A program made the position numbers and the translations under genes. 64,000 bases of DNA from Deltaproteobacteria bacterium (lineage in GTDB: Bacteria > Myxococcota_A > UBA9160 > UBA4427), in NCBI GenBank assembly GCA_029261835.1, contig JAJDAO010000055.1, positions 124,001 through 188,000 on the forward strand. The letters run 5' to 3'. The notes below the pieces were generated by a model. The model was not told the origin of the DNA and did not search any database. It saw nothing but the letters and a program-made list of their open reading frames with translations. This document shows, one piece after another, positions 1 to 7,796 of this stretch (its first letter is position 1; every line of letters begins with the position of its first letter).

Positions 1-131
1 AAATCGGCGCTGGCCTCGACTTCGTGCCGAAGGCAGCCAATCGCGTCACGCTCGGCGTCCGCTACGACACCTTCCTCTGGCAGGGAATCACCAGCCACGA
101 ACTCCGCGGAGACCTGCGCTTCAGCTTCTGA
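1..131 (+). CDS. C-terminal end of an outer-membrane beta-barrel protein (partial)
   Basis: The window opens inside a plus-strand gene. Reading from base 3 gives 42 residues that end with TGA at 129-131. The last residues are GDLRFSF. Alternating hydrophobic residues and a terminal aromatic Phe are the usual signature of the last strand of an outer-membrane barrel recognised by the BAM machinery. The segment RVTLGVRYDTFLWQG fits an amphipathic strand and turn. The family cannot be told from this fragment; an autotransporter or a porin-like protein is possible. It converges on the DUF3604 gene with an 8-base gap. Confidence 0.55.
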   Translation, partial: IGAGLDFVPKAANRVTLGVRYDTFLWQGITSHELRGDLRFSF

Positions 132-139
132 CGCAGTTC

Positions 140-2080
140 TCACCGGAGCGTCTGGCTGACCGCTTCAGTGCCACTCGGCGTGTACCAAATGGGAGAGCTC
201 CAAGCGCGCTCCTGAATCACGCGCGGCACGTCGTCCTCACAGCAGTAGGCGAGCTCACTCGGCACGCCCTTGGGCTGTGCACAGTCGACCCCATTGGTGA
301 GACAGACCCGCGCCGACCAGCGACAGCTCGGATTCTCCAGCACCCGCGCGTAGTAGAGGGCCGGCACAGCGGGATCGAAGTCCGGATCGCGCCAGACTCC
401 GCAAAGTGAATCGAGGCCCGGCCCCTCTGGGCGGCAGCTTTTCGCGTCGACCGTGGCGCCATTGGCCGGGTCCCCGAGCATCTCGTGCACGCGCTCGCGC
501 GCCGCCCCGTCCTCGACCCAGAGCTTGATGATCTGCACACGCTGCAGCTTTCCGCCCGGCTCACCCGCGGCACCCGCATCGCGCAGCACCCAGACCGCCA
601 GTGTGGGTGAGGCATCGCCCTCGCGCGCTGGCAGATCGCCGCCCATCGGAACCCCGTCGCGATAGCCGCGCGCAACGAAGTCGCCCTCGTCGCAGAGGTC
701 GGCCGGGTAGCGCCAGCCGCCGAAGAGCCGCAGCACCATGCGCGGACCGCTGGTGCCGTAGGTCTCGCGTCGGCGCATGGCCTCGAAGATGGCATCGCGC
801 GAGTTCTCCTCAGCCCACACGACCGCCAGACCACCGGGGTTGAAGAAGAGCCGATCGGGTCGCAGCGGGATCTCCAGACGACTGGTGTCACCGCCCGCTG
901 CATGCCCGGGGAACCCACTCTCGGACACTAGGCCGGGCGTGCCCAGGTGAGTGTCGCTCGACCCGAGCAATCCGAACTTGAACGGATTCACGGCGATCCG
1001 CTGCTGCTGCAGCATCCCATCGGCCAACGCTTCTCGGGCGTAGCTCGAGGACGGCGGACGGCTCCAGAGCGCCTTCACCGCGTGTTGATCCATCGTCGCG
1101 AAGGGCAGTAGCTCGAAGGCGCAGAGCTCATCCTCGCTAAAACCCCGGACTCTGCACTCCGAAGCGCCCTTGTGTTGGATCACCTCCAGCAGCCGCTCGA
1201 GCCGCGCACGTCGGCGCGCCTGCGCGGCATCGATGGCACGCCCGTCGTCGCCCTCGACGCGAAACAGCTGGCCGCCACTCAGATTGGCGTTGTGGGCGAT
1301 GGCGAGCACATCGCAGCCGTCCCCCCGTTCGAGACACTGCTCCGATAGATCGCGCCAGAGCCCCTCGGCGCTGGGTACATCGAGGTAGTTCGAGGGAACG
1401 CGCTGCACCGCACGGCCGCGAAAGATCACGTTGCGGTGAATCATGTTCGAATCGGGATTGGGGCTCCACTCATAACCGACGAACGAGGTGAAGCGACAGC
1501 TCGACGTCCGGTCATAGGCCTCCTCGGCCGCCCGCTGGATCTCCTGCCACGGCGCCATCGCAGCGTCGCGACAGCGCTCACCGTGCGGTCCGCAGAAGGA
1601 GTAGCGCTGGGGTCCGCGAATGTTGAAGATGGCACTGTTGACGATGTAGTAGGCGAGCAGCGGCCAGCGGCGGGTCAGCGTGCAGACCAGAGAGTCATAA
1701 CCCGGCATTCCCGGTGTCGAGCAGATCCTCACCTCTCCGAGCAGCTCGCTGTGATCCGTCACAACGGCGAAGTCGAGCGGCCGCGCCAGGCGGGCACTGC
1801 GCAGCGCGCGACCCTCGGCATCGTAGGGCTGGATCCCCAGCCCCTCACCCTGTGCAAAGCGGTAGGCATCACGAGGCGTGTTGCGCACACCGAGGGCGCT
1901 GGCGTCGAAGGAGAACGCGGTGTGGACGTGCGTGTCGCCGAAGAAAGCCCGCCGCAGCGGCGCGCGGCTGGCGCACGGCTCGCTCCGCCCGCCATCGCGA
2001 AGCGCGGGGTTGGCCTGGGCGGACAGGCCGATCGAGCAGCTCAGGGCGGCGACCGAGCGAGCGGCTCGCGCGAACCTCAC
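140..2080 (-). CDS. DUF3604-family exported protein (PHP-like metal-binding)
   Basis: The 646-residue product matches the DUF3604 pattern: a front motif FFGDTHVHT (His51 and His53), then VVTDHSELLGE near residue 100, a later SSDTHLG motif, and a C-terminal SPIWY. These His/Asp motifs resemble PHP-type metal centres, so a metal-dependent hydrolase is plausible, but no substrate is known to me. The N-terminus after the GTG start at 2080 has a short hydrophobic stretch compatible with a signal peptide. That GTG overlaps the stop of the upstream membrane gene (GTGA), which favours it over the longer open frame; the extra 150 upstream residues are low-complexity Arg/Ala/Gly with no domain. Translational coupling to the membrane partner is likely. 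Confidence 0.72.
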   Translation of the reverse strand: MRFARAARSVAALSCSIGLSAQANPALRDGGRSEPCASRAPLRRAFFGDTHVHTAFSFDASALGVRNTPRDAYRFAQGEGLGIQPYDAEGRALRSARLARPLDFAVVTDHSELLGEVRICSTPGMPGYDSLVCTLTRRWPLLAYYIVNSAIFNIRGPQRYSFCGPHGERCRDAAMAPWQEIQRAAEEAYDRTSSCRFTSFVGYEWSPNPDSNMIHRNVIFRGRAVQRVPSNYLDVPSAEGLWRDLSEQCLERGDGCDVLAIAHNANLSGGQLFRVEGDDGRAIDAAQARRRARLERLLEVIQHKGASECRVRGFSEDELCAFELLPFATMDQHAVKALWSRPPSSSYAREALADGMLQQQRIAVNPFKFGLLGSSDTHLGTPGLVSESGFPGHAAGGDTSRLEIPLRPDRLFFNPGGLAVVWAEENSRDAIFEAMRRRETYGTSGPRMVLRLFGGWRYPADLCDEGDFVARGYRDGVPMGGDLPAREGDASPTLAVWVLRDAGAAGEPGGKLQRVQIIKLWVEDGAARERVHEMLGDPANGATVDAKSCRPEGPGLDSLCGVWRDPDFDPAVPALYYARVLENPSCRWSARVCLTNGVDCAQPKGVPSELAYCCEDDVPRVIQERAWSSPIWYTPSGTEAVSQTLR

Positions 2081-2472
2081 TCGAAGACCTCGAGCAGGGT
2101 CGCGTGCAGCGAAGCCGCGCGATAGGGCGTGCGGTAGAGCTCGATGCGGGATCCGGCCAGAAGCAGCAGCGCCACCGCCGCCGCGACCAGCCCGGTTCGC
2201 CAGCGGGGTGCCAGGCGGGCCAGCGCGCGCACGAGCAGCCGCGCGGCAATCCAGAGCAGGCCGAGCTGGAGCAGCGCCTGCGCCAGGAACAGCGCGGCCA
2301 GAACAGGGACGACACCGTTGGCCGACTCGAGGCCGATGACCAGCAGGCAAATCGCGGCCAGCATCAGCGAGCGCGCCGCCGGCACAATGGCCTGCTCGAG
2401 GCCGAAGAGCGGCAGCGGCAGCGCGAGCACCAGTGCGATCCAGACGACCAGCCGCGAGCTTCGCTCCGACAC
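2077..2472 (-). CDS. Small integral membrane protein upstream of DUF3604 gene
   Basis: A 131-residue protein made almost entirely of hydrophobic segments, with about four membrane spans (LVVWIALVLALPLPLFG, then a span around SLMLAAICLLVIGL, another around ALFLAQALLQLGLLW, and VAAAVALLLLAG). The GTG start at 2472 was chosen because a GGGAGG-type ribosome site lies a few bases upstream; the open frame runs further but the upstream residues look non-coding. The gene ends inside the start of the DUF3604 gene with a 4-base overlap. No family is recognised. It may anchor or assist the exported partner, which is inference from the coupling. Confidence 0.6.
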   Translation of the reverse strand: MSERSSRLVVWIALVLALPLPLFGLEQAIVPAARSLMLAAICLLVIGLESANGVVPVLAALFLAQALLQLGLLWIAARLLVRALARLAPRWRTGLVAAAVALLLLAGSRIELYRTPYRAASLHATLLEVFE

Positions 2473-2738
2473 ACCCCCTCCCGCCTCCAACCGCGCCCCC
2501 GCGAGTGGACCTCGGACGATTTCCCGGCACGCAAGCGATACCGGCAAGCCCCGAGACGACCTCAGGATGGAGCGCGTCGGCCGCGCCGTCCAGAGGCCTC
2601 CGGAGGAGTGGACGAGAGGCGCGATTGCTATACAGGGTCGGTCCGGCGAACTACGATCCCCCGCGCGCGCGCAACCGGAGAGCGCCCGAGCCTCCGGGCC
2701 GCGCCGGTCCGCGGACAGTTGGCTCACAGCAGGAGACG

Positions 2739-4433
2739 ATGGTGGAATTGCGCGAGGAGATCCGGCAGCAGTTGATCGGCCCCGGCGGCCCATTCGAACT
2801 CGTCGAAGAGGAAGTCCTCGGCGAACCGATGCAGGTATTCGCACAACGGCAGCACTCTTTGCGCGAGCTACTCCAGGAATCGGCGCTGCACGGCGACAAG
2901 ACGTACATCGCTCACGGCGAGCGGCGAATCAGCTACTGCGCGCACCTCCAGCTCGTGGCGTCGGTAGCGACGGCACTGGCGGAACGCTACGACATCGAGC
3001 CGGGGGACCGGGTGGCGATCCTGGCGGCCAACTCGGCGGAATGGGTGATCGCGTTCTGGGCCACGCTGAGCCTGGGCGGCATCGTGGCCGCGCTCAACGG
3101 CATGTGGACCGCCGACGAGATTCGCTACGGCCTCGAGAACAGCCAGCCCAAGCTGCTGATCGGCGACCGCAAACGGCTGGCCCGCCTGGCGCAGATCGAT
3201 GATCTGGCGAGCCTCCCCACGCTGGAAATCGAATCGCAATTCGGCGAGCTCGAACGCCATGCGGCCGACGCCAAGCTCCCGAGTCAGCCCATCGCCGAGG
3301 ACGATCCCTGCCTGATCCTCTACACCAGCGGTACCACCGGCAGGCCCAAAGGAGCGACGGTGTCGCACCGCGCGCTGGTCGGCTTCGTCAGGACCCAGAG
3401 CGTCAGTGCGCTGGAGCGCCTGATGCTGGCAGCTCGCTCCGGCGAGGCGCCGGCCGGCGTGGGCGAGCCGCAGCCCGCGCTCTGCAACCTCGTGACCGCG
3501 CCCCTCTTCCACCTCTCGGGTCTCTATGCGGCGGCGATCATGATGCTGGCCCAGGGCGCGAAGACGGTCTACCTCACGGGCCGCTTCGACCCGGAGGAGG
3601 TCATGCGGCTGATCGAGAAGGAGCAGGTCACGTTATGGAGCGCGCTGGGGAGCGCCGGCGCCCAGCTCCTCGCCCACCCGGCTCTGGGGAAATACGACCT
3701 GTCGAGCATTCGCAACATCGGCTTCGGCGGCGCACCGACGAGCCCCGACCTGCAGGAGCGACTGAAGCGGGCGTTTCCAAACGCCCGGGATGGTCTCGGA
3801 CTCGGCTATGGCCTTACCGAGTCGGGTGGACTGGGCACCGCCATCGGCGGCGCGGAGCTCAGCTCGCGACCCACTTCGGCCGGCCGCGCCGCAGTCGCGA
3901 ACGAGCTGGAGATTCGCGACGCACGTGGCAATGCGCTGCCGCCTGGCGAGAAGGGCGAGATCTTCATCCGCAATCCGTATCTCATGCTCGGCTACTGGCG
4001 CAATCCGGCCGCCACCGCCGAGACCGTTCTGCCGGGTCGCTGGTTGGCGACCGGCGACATCGGCCAGCTCGACGAAGACGGCTACCTCCACATCGATTCC
4101 CGCGCGCGTGACATGATTCTGCGCTCGGGCGAGAACATCTATCCGGTGGAGATCGAACACCGCCTGGAGGCCCATCCCGCGGTACAGGAGTGCGCCGTGG
4201 TGGGCGTGGATCACGAGGATCTCGGCCAAGAGGTCAAGGCGATCGTCGTGCCAACGGCCGGGGCGAGCATCGATTGCGACGCGCTGCACCGCTGGGCGGG
4301 ACAGAAGCTGGCGGCCTACAAGCTGCCGAGTGTCTGGGAGGTACGAGAGAAGCCGTTGCCGCGCAACGCCGCGGGCAAGGTGCTCAAGAAGGTCCTGACA
4401 GGTGAGGTCGCGAGCACGGCCATCAGAGAGTGA
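2739..4433 (+). CDS. AMP-forming acyl-CoA synthetase
   Basis: A 564-residue member of the ANL adenylating superfamily. It should activate a carboxylic acid as acyl-AMP and transfer it to CoA. Visible motifs: the phosphate loop YTSGTTGRPKG at about residues 195-205, the GYGLTESGG segment near 355, the hinge and ATP-binding part GDIGQLDEDGYLHIDSRARD, the GENIYPVEIE core at about 464-473, and the C-terminal catalytic lysine region RNAAGKVLKK near 545. Start at ATG 2739 is supported by AGGAG nine bases upstream; the long upstream open frame has no domain. The substrate cannot be read from sequence. It is divergent from the DUF3604 operon. Confidence 0.88.
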   Translation: MVELREEIRQQLIGPGGPFELVEEEVLGEPMQVFAQRQHSLRELLQESALHGDKTYIAHGERRISYCAHLQLVASVATALAERYDIEPGDRVAILAANSAEWVIAFWATLSLGGIVAALNGMWTADEIRYGLENSQPKLLIGDRKRLARLAQIDDLASLPTLEIESQFGELERHAADAKLPSQPIAEDDPCLILYTSGTTGRPKGATVSHRALVGFVRTQSVSALERLMLAARSGEAPAGVGEPQPALCNLVTAPLFHLSGLYAAAIMMLAQGAKTVYLTGRFDPEEVMRLIEKEQVTLWSALGSAGAQLLAHPALGKYDLSSIRNIGFGGAPTSPDLQERLKRAFPNARDGLGLGYGLTESGGLGTAIGGAELSSRPTSAGRAAVANELEIRDARGNALPPGEKGEIFIRNPYLMLGYWRNPAATAETVLPGRWLATGDIGQLDEDGYLHIDSRARDMILRSGENIYPVEIEHRLEAHPAVQECAVVGVDHEDLGQEVKAIVVPTAGASIDCDALHRWAGQKLAAYKLPSVWEVREKPLPRNAAGKVLKKVLTGEVASTAIRE

Positions 4434-4488
4434 GGAAAGCTGGTGTCGGGACTGAGCTGGGGCACAATTGGGCTGGGAGGACGTGAGC

Positions 4489-5268
4489 GTGAGCGATTTC
4501 GACAAGACCCGCAGTGAGCTCATCACGCGGCGCTCGGAGCTGAGCAGCCGTATCGAGAACATCCGGGCGGACCTCGAGCAGCGCGGAGCACAGGAGACGA
4601 GCAATCCGTCCGCGGATGACCAACAGGCCGTCACGCTCCACGACTTCATGGAGACGCTGCGGCGCGATCTCGGCCTGATCGAGAATGCGCTGCAGCGCAT
4701 CGATGCCGGCGAGTACGACCGCTGCACGGTGTGCGGAGGCAGCATCCGGAGAGACCGACTCGAACTTCTCCCCTGCACGCTGCGCTGTGCCAAGTGCTCA
4801 CGCGCCTTCCCGCGGGACTACGTGCAGCAGCTTCGAAGTCAACACGCCAACCTGCGACGGGCTCTGGCCTCGCTCACGGGTCTCATCTCCCAGATGGCGC
4901 CCGAGTGCGAGCGCGGCGAGGCAACCGCCGCGAGCGTGGCGCCAACGCTCGCCCTGCTGGCCGACCTCGGTCGGCAGCTTCCCGAGCATTTCGCCCTGGA
5001 GGAGAAGGGCGGTTATCTCGCCGAAGCGTTGGCGGTCGCCCCCCGCTACAGCCGCCGCGCCAGTAGCCTGCAGGCAGAGCACGCCGAGCTCGATCAGCAG
5101 ATGAAACTGATCGTCGAGCGGGCCAGTGGCGCGCACAGCTCGGGCGCCGCGTGGCGAGATGTACAGGAACGTTTTCAGCAGCTCTCGCTTGATCTGCTGG
5201 CGCACGAGGAGGCCGAGAACGACATCCTCGGCTGTGCCTTCCTGGACGACCTAGGAGCGGCGGACTAA
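4489..5268 (+). CDS. DksA/TraR-type zinc finger fused to a hemerythrin domain
   Basis: A 259-residue two-domain protein. Residues 1-78 are helical and charged, as in the DksA coiled coil. A canonical C4 zinc finger follows: Cys79-X2-Cys82-X17-Cys100-X2-Cys103. Residues 115-250 form a hemerythrin-like four-helix bundle with all expected ligands: His119, His167 with Glu171 (HxxxE), His198, and His239 with Glu243 (HxxxE). DksA-type proteins bind RNA polymerase through the secondary channel; hemerythrins bind a di-iron site that reacts with O2, NO or peroxide. The fusion suggests a transcription factor responsive to O2, NO or iron. GTG 4489 was chosen because GGGAGG sits eight bases upstream. The next gene, hemN, is also oxygen-linked. 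Confidence 0.8.
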   Translation: MSDFDKTRSELITRRSELSSRIENIRADLEQRGAQETSNPSADDQQAVTLHDFMETLRRDLGLIENALQRIDAGEYDRCTVCGGSIRRDRLELLPCTLRCAKCSRAFPRDYVQQLRSQHANLRRALASLTGLISQMAPECERGEATAASVAPTLALLADLGRQLPEHFALEEKGGYLAEALAVAPRYSRRASSLQAEHAELDQQMKLIVERASGAHSSGAAWRDVQERFQQLSLDLLAHEEAENDILGCAFLDDLGAAD

Positions 5269-5389
5269 GCTGCCGCCCTCTCCCCATCGCACGGCTGACC
5301 CGACCCCAAGATGGCTGTTGCAGGACCCCATCCGGCCGGACGCACGGGGCATCACGACCGAGTGGGGGGCACCGCAGAGGGAGCCCGAA

Positions 5390-6775
5390 TTGAAGCTCGA
5401 CCTCGAACAACTCGAACGAATCCTGCCGCGCTACGAAGGCCCCGGTCCGCGCTACACGAGCTACCCCACCGCACCGGCATGGAACGAGGAATACGGCGAG
5501 GCGCAGTTCCGCGAGTCTCTCGGCAAGATCCCGCCGGATCGCGACGTGGCCCTCTACGCCCACGTTCCCTTCTGCGACAGCCTGTGCCACTTCTGCGCCT
5601 GCAATCGCGTCATCACACAGAAACCCGAGCTGCCGGCCCGCTACATCGACGAGATTCAGCGGGAGATCGCCTGGATCCGTGAAGCCATCCCCGGTGCCCC
5701 GCACGCGAGCCAGCTGCACTGGGGCGGTGGTACGCCGACACATCTGACAACGGACCAGATCCGCACGCTGTTTCGTGCTCTGACCGAGGCATTCCCTCTG
5801 CATGCCGATGCCGAGGTCTCGATCGAAGTCGACCCACGAGTCACCAGCGAGAGCCAGATGGACGTCTTGAAGGAGTGCGGCTTCAACCGCATCTCGATGG
5901 GCGTACAGGACACCAACCCCAAGGTCCAGCAAGCCATTCACCGCATCCAGCCCTTCGATCAGACCGCCACTCTCGTCAGTCAGGCGCGCAGCCGCGAATT
6001 CGAGAGCGTAAACTTCGATCTGATCTACGGACTGCCGTATCAGACCGAGGCGTCGTTCGAGCGCACGCTGGACGAGATCCTCACACTCCAGCCCGACCGC
6101 ATCGCGCTCTATTCCTATGCGCACGTCACGTGGGTCGCCAAGCAGCAGCGCGGCTTCGAGCGCAAGGACCTACCGGATCCAAGCAGCAAGATCCGCATCA
6201 TGTTGCTGGCCATCCGCCGCTTCCTCGAGGCGGGCTACCTCCACATTGGCATGGATCACTTCGCGCGGCCCGAAGACGAGCTCTCGCGGGCCCTCGCCGA
6301 CGGCAGCTTGAGACGAAACTTCATGGGCTACACGACCCAGCAAGGTGTCGACGTGCTGGCCTTCGGCCCAAGTGCCATCAGCGAGCTCCAGGACGCCTAC
6401 GCCCAGTCGGAACGCGACATCCAGAGGTGGCAGGAAGCCGTCTCGAGCCGCGGCTGTGCGACGCTGCGCGGACACGTCTTGACGGCCGAAGATCAGGTTC
6501 GAAGCTGGCTGATCGCCCGCATCATGTGCCATGGCGACGTGAGCGCGACGGAGTACTCCGCCCGCTTTGGCGGGAGCCTGAAGCACGATTTCTGCCGCGA
6601 ACTCGAGAGTCTGGATCCGCTGCAGGCGGACGGCTTGGTCGAGATCGATTCCGACGGCAATCTGCGCGTCACGCCGCTCGGTCGCCTGCTGGTCCGGAAC
6701 ATCGCGATGGCCTTCGACGCCTACCTCGCCGAACAGCAGCGCTCGGCCAAGCCTCTCTTCAGCAAGACGGTCTGA
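5390..6775 (+). CDS. hemN: Oxygen-independent coproporphyrinogen III oxidase (HemN)
   Basis: Radical-SAM enzyme that decarboxylates coproporphyrinogen III to protoporphyrinogen IX without O2 during haem synthesis in the cytoplasm. The N-terminal GPGPRYTSYPTAP motif is diagnostic for true HemN. The cluster motif reads FCDSLCHFCAC (Cys62, Cys66, Cys69, plus Cys71), as in HemN. Later motifs include WGGGTPTHL, SIEVDPR, FDLIYGLP and the HemN C-terminal domain. The TTG at 5390 gives the normal short lead into GPRYTSYPTA; a TTG at 5318 would add 24 residues. The protein is about 461 residues, the usual size. Oxygen-binding proteins encoded nearby suit an organism that meets low oxygen. Confidence 0.92.
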   Translation: MKLDLEQLERILPRYEGPGPRYTSYPTAPAWNEEYGEAQFRESLGKIPPDRDVALYAHVPFCDSLCHFCACNRVITQKPELPARYIDEIQREIAWIREAIPGAPHASQLHWGGGTPTHLTTDQIRTLFRALTEAFPLHADAEVSIEVDPRVTSESQMDVLKECGFNRISMGVQDTNPKVQQAIHRIQPFDQTATLVSQARSREFESVNFDLIYGLPYQTEASFERTLDEILTLQPDRIALYSYAHVTWVAKQQRGFERKDLPDPSSKIRIMLLAIRRFLEAGYLHIGMDHFARPEDELSRALADGSLRRNFMGYTTQQGVDVLAFGPSAISELQDAYAQSERDIQRWQEAVSSRGCATLRGHVLTAEDQVRSWLIARIMCHGDVSATEYSARFGGSLKHDFCRELESLDPLQADGLVEIDSDGNLRVTPLGRLLVRNIAMAFDAYLAEQQRSAKPLFSKTV

Positions 6776-6861
6776 CGCCATCTCCTAGCCCGGACCGAGC
6801 CAGGGACGACCCCAGAGGCCGAGACAGGCGCGGGCTCTCTCGGCTCGATAGGCTTGTCACC

Positions 6862-7695
6862 ATGGCATACCCGCTGCGAATACGTCGTCTGCCGGGCATC
6901 GCGCTCACTGTCTTCCTGCTCTGCAGCCCGGGCCACGGAGGGGCGGAGGAGCTCGGCTCCGCCTACGCGCGCTACCAACGCGCGGTCGCCGACGGTCGAC
7001 TAGAAGAGGCGCTCACGCACGCACGCCGGAGCCTCGATCTCGCCTTGCAGGCGCCGGAGACCGATGAACGCCGACTGGGCATTCTCACCCACAACGTGGG
7101 CATGCTCAACGTGAGACTGGGGCGCTACGCAGACGCCATCACCATCCTCGGCCAGGCACTCGCAATCTACCGCACCGTCCATGGTGAGTGGGCCGAGCAG
7201 ACCTTGATACCGCTGCGCGCGCTGGCCAAGGCTCAGCAAGCGATCCAGCGCTGGCCAGAGGCGGAGCGATCCTATGCGCGCGCGATCGAAATCATCGAAC
7301 GAAGCCGCGGTCGAGACGACGTGGAGATCGCCGACATCGCCGTCCAGCTCGGCCTCGTCGCGGACGCACTCGGGGCGCATCAGCGCGTGCAGACCTACGG
7401 CCGCCGCGCGATCGACATCTATCGGAAGGTTCGGGGCGAGAACGACCTGCAGATCGCGCGGATCCACCTGCGACTCGCGAGCAACGAGATAACACGTGGT
7501 GACCTGCGAACGGCCCGCGATCACCTGGACGCGGCCGTGCCGATCTTCGAGTCACAGCTACCGAGCGGAGACCCCCGCCTGGCGGAGGTCTACACATTTC
7601 TGATCGATGGCTATCGGCAAGTCGGCAAGCCGGGCAAGGTGCGAAAGTATCGAAAGAAGCTGCAGGCCACGGAGCAAGCCGCCGCTTCACGCTGA
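6862..7695 (+). CDS. Secreted or periplasmic TPR-repeat protein
   Basis: A 277-residue protein with an N-terminal signal peptide (basic start, then IALTVFLLCSPGHGGA). The rest is helical with tetratricopeptide-type repeats: the 34-residue pattern with Ala, Gly and Tyr at fixed positions is visible in GRLEEALTHARRSLDLA, GRYADAITILGQALAIY, RWPEAERSYARAIEIIE and the segments that follow. TPR arrays mediate protein-protein contacts and carry no catalytic function by themselves. The ATG at 6862 is the only start that leaves a proper signal peptide; no strong ribosome site is visible. It lies between hemN and the autotransporter gene with modest gaps and may be independently transcribed. Confidence 0.72.
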   Translation: MAYPLRIRRLPGIALTVFLLCSPGHGGAEELGSAYARYQRAVADGRLEEALTHARRSLDLALQAPETDERRLGILTHNVGMLNVRLGRYADAITILGQALAIYRTVHGEWAEQTLIPLRALAKAQQAIQRWPEAERSYARAIEIIERSRGRDDVEIADIAVQLGLVADALGAHQRVQTYGRRAIDIYRKVRGENDLQIARIHLRLASNEITRGDLRTARDHLDAAVPIFESQLPSGDPRLAEVYTFLIDGYRQVGKPGKVRKYRKKLQATEQAAASR

Positions 7696-7796
7696 GCCTG
7701 CTGCCTCTCGCGTGAGTCGCCCGGGCCAATGGGCTTCGATACTCTCTCGCCGCGTCCGCCAGCAGAGCTGCGGCCGCTGAGTCGGAGTTCGTTGCG

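Noticed and set aside
2081-2530. 150-residue N-terminal extension of the DUF3604 frame
   Set aside because: It is Arg/Ala/Gly-rich without a domain, and the reading frame of the small membrane protein, with clear spans and a ribosome site, uses this DNA.
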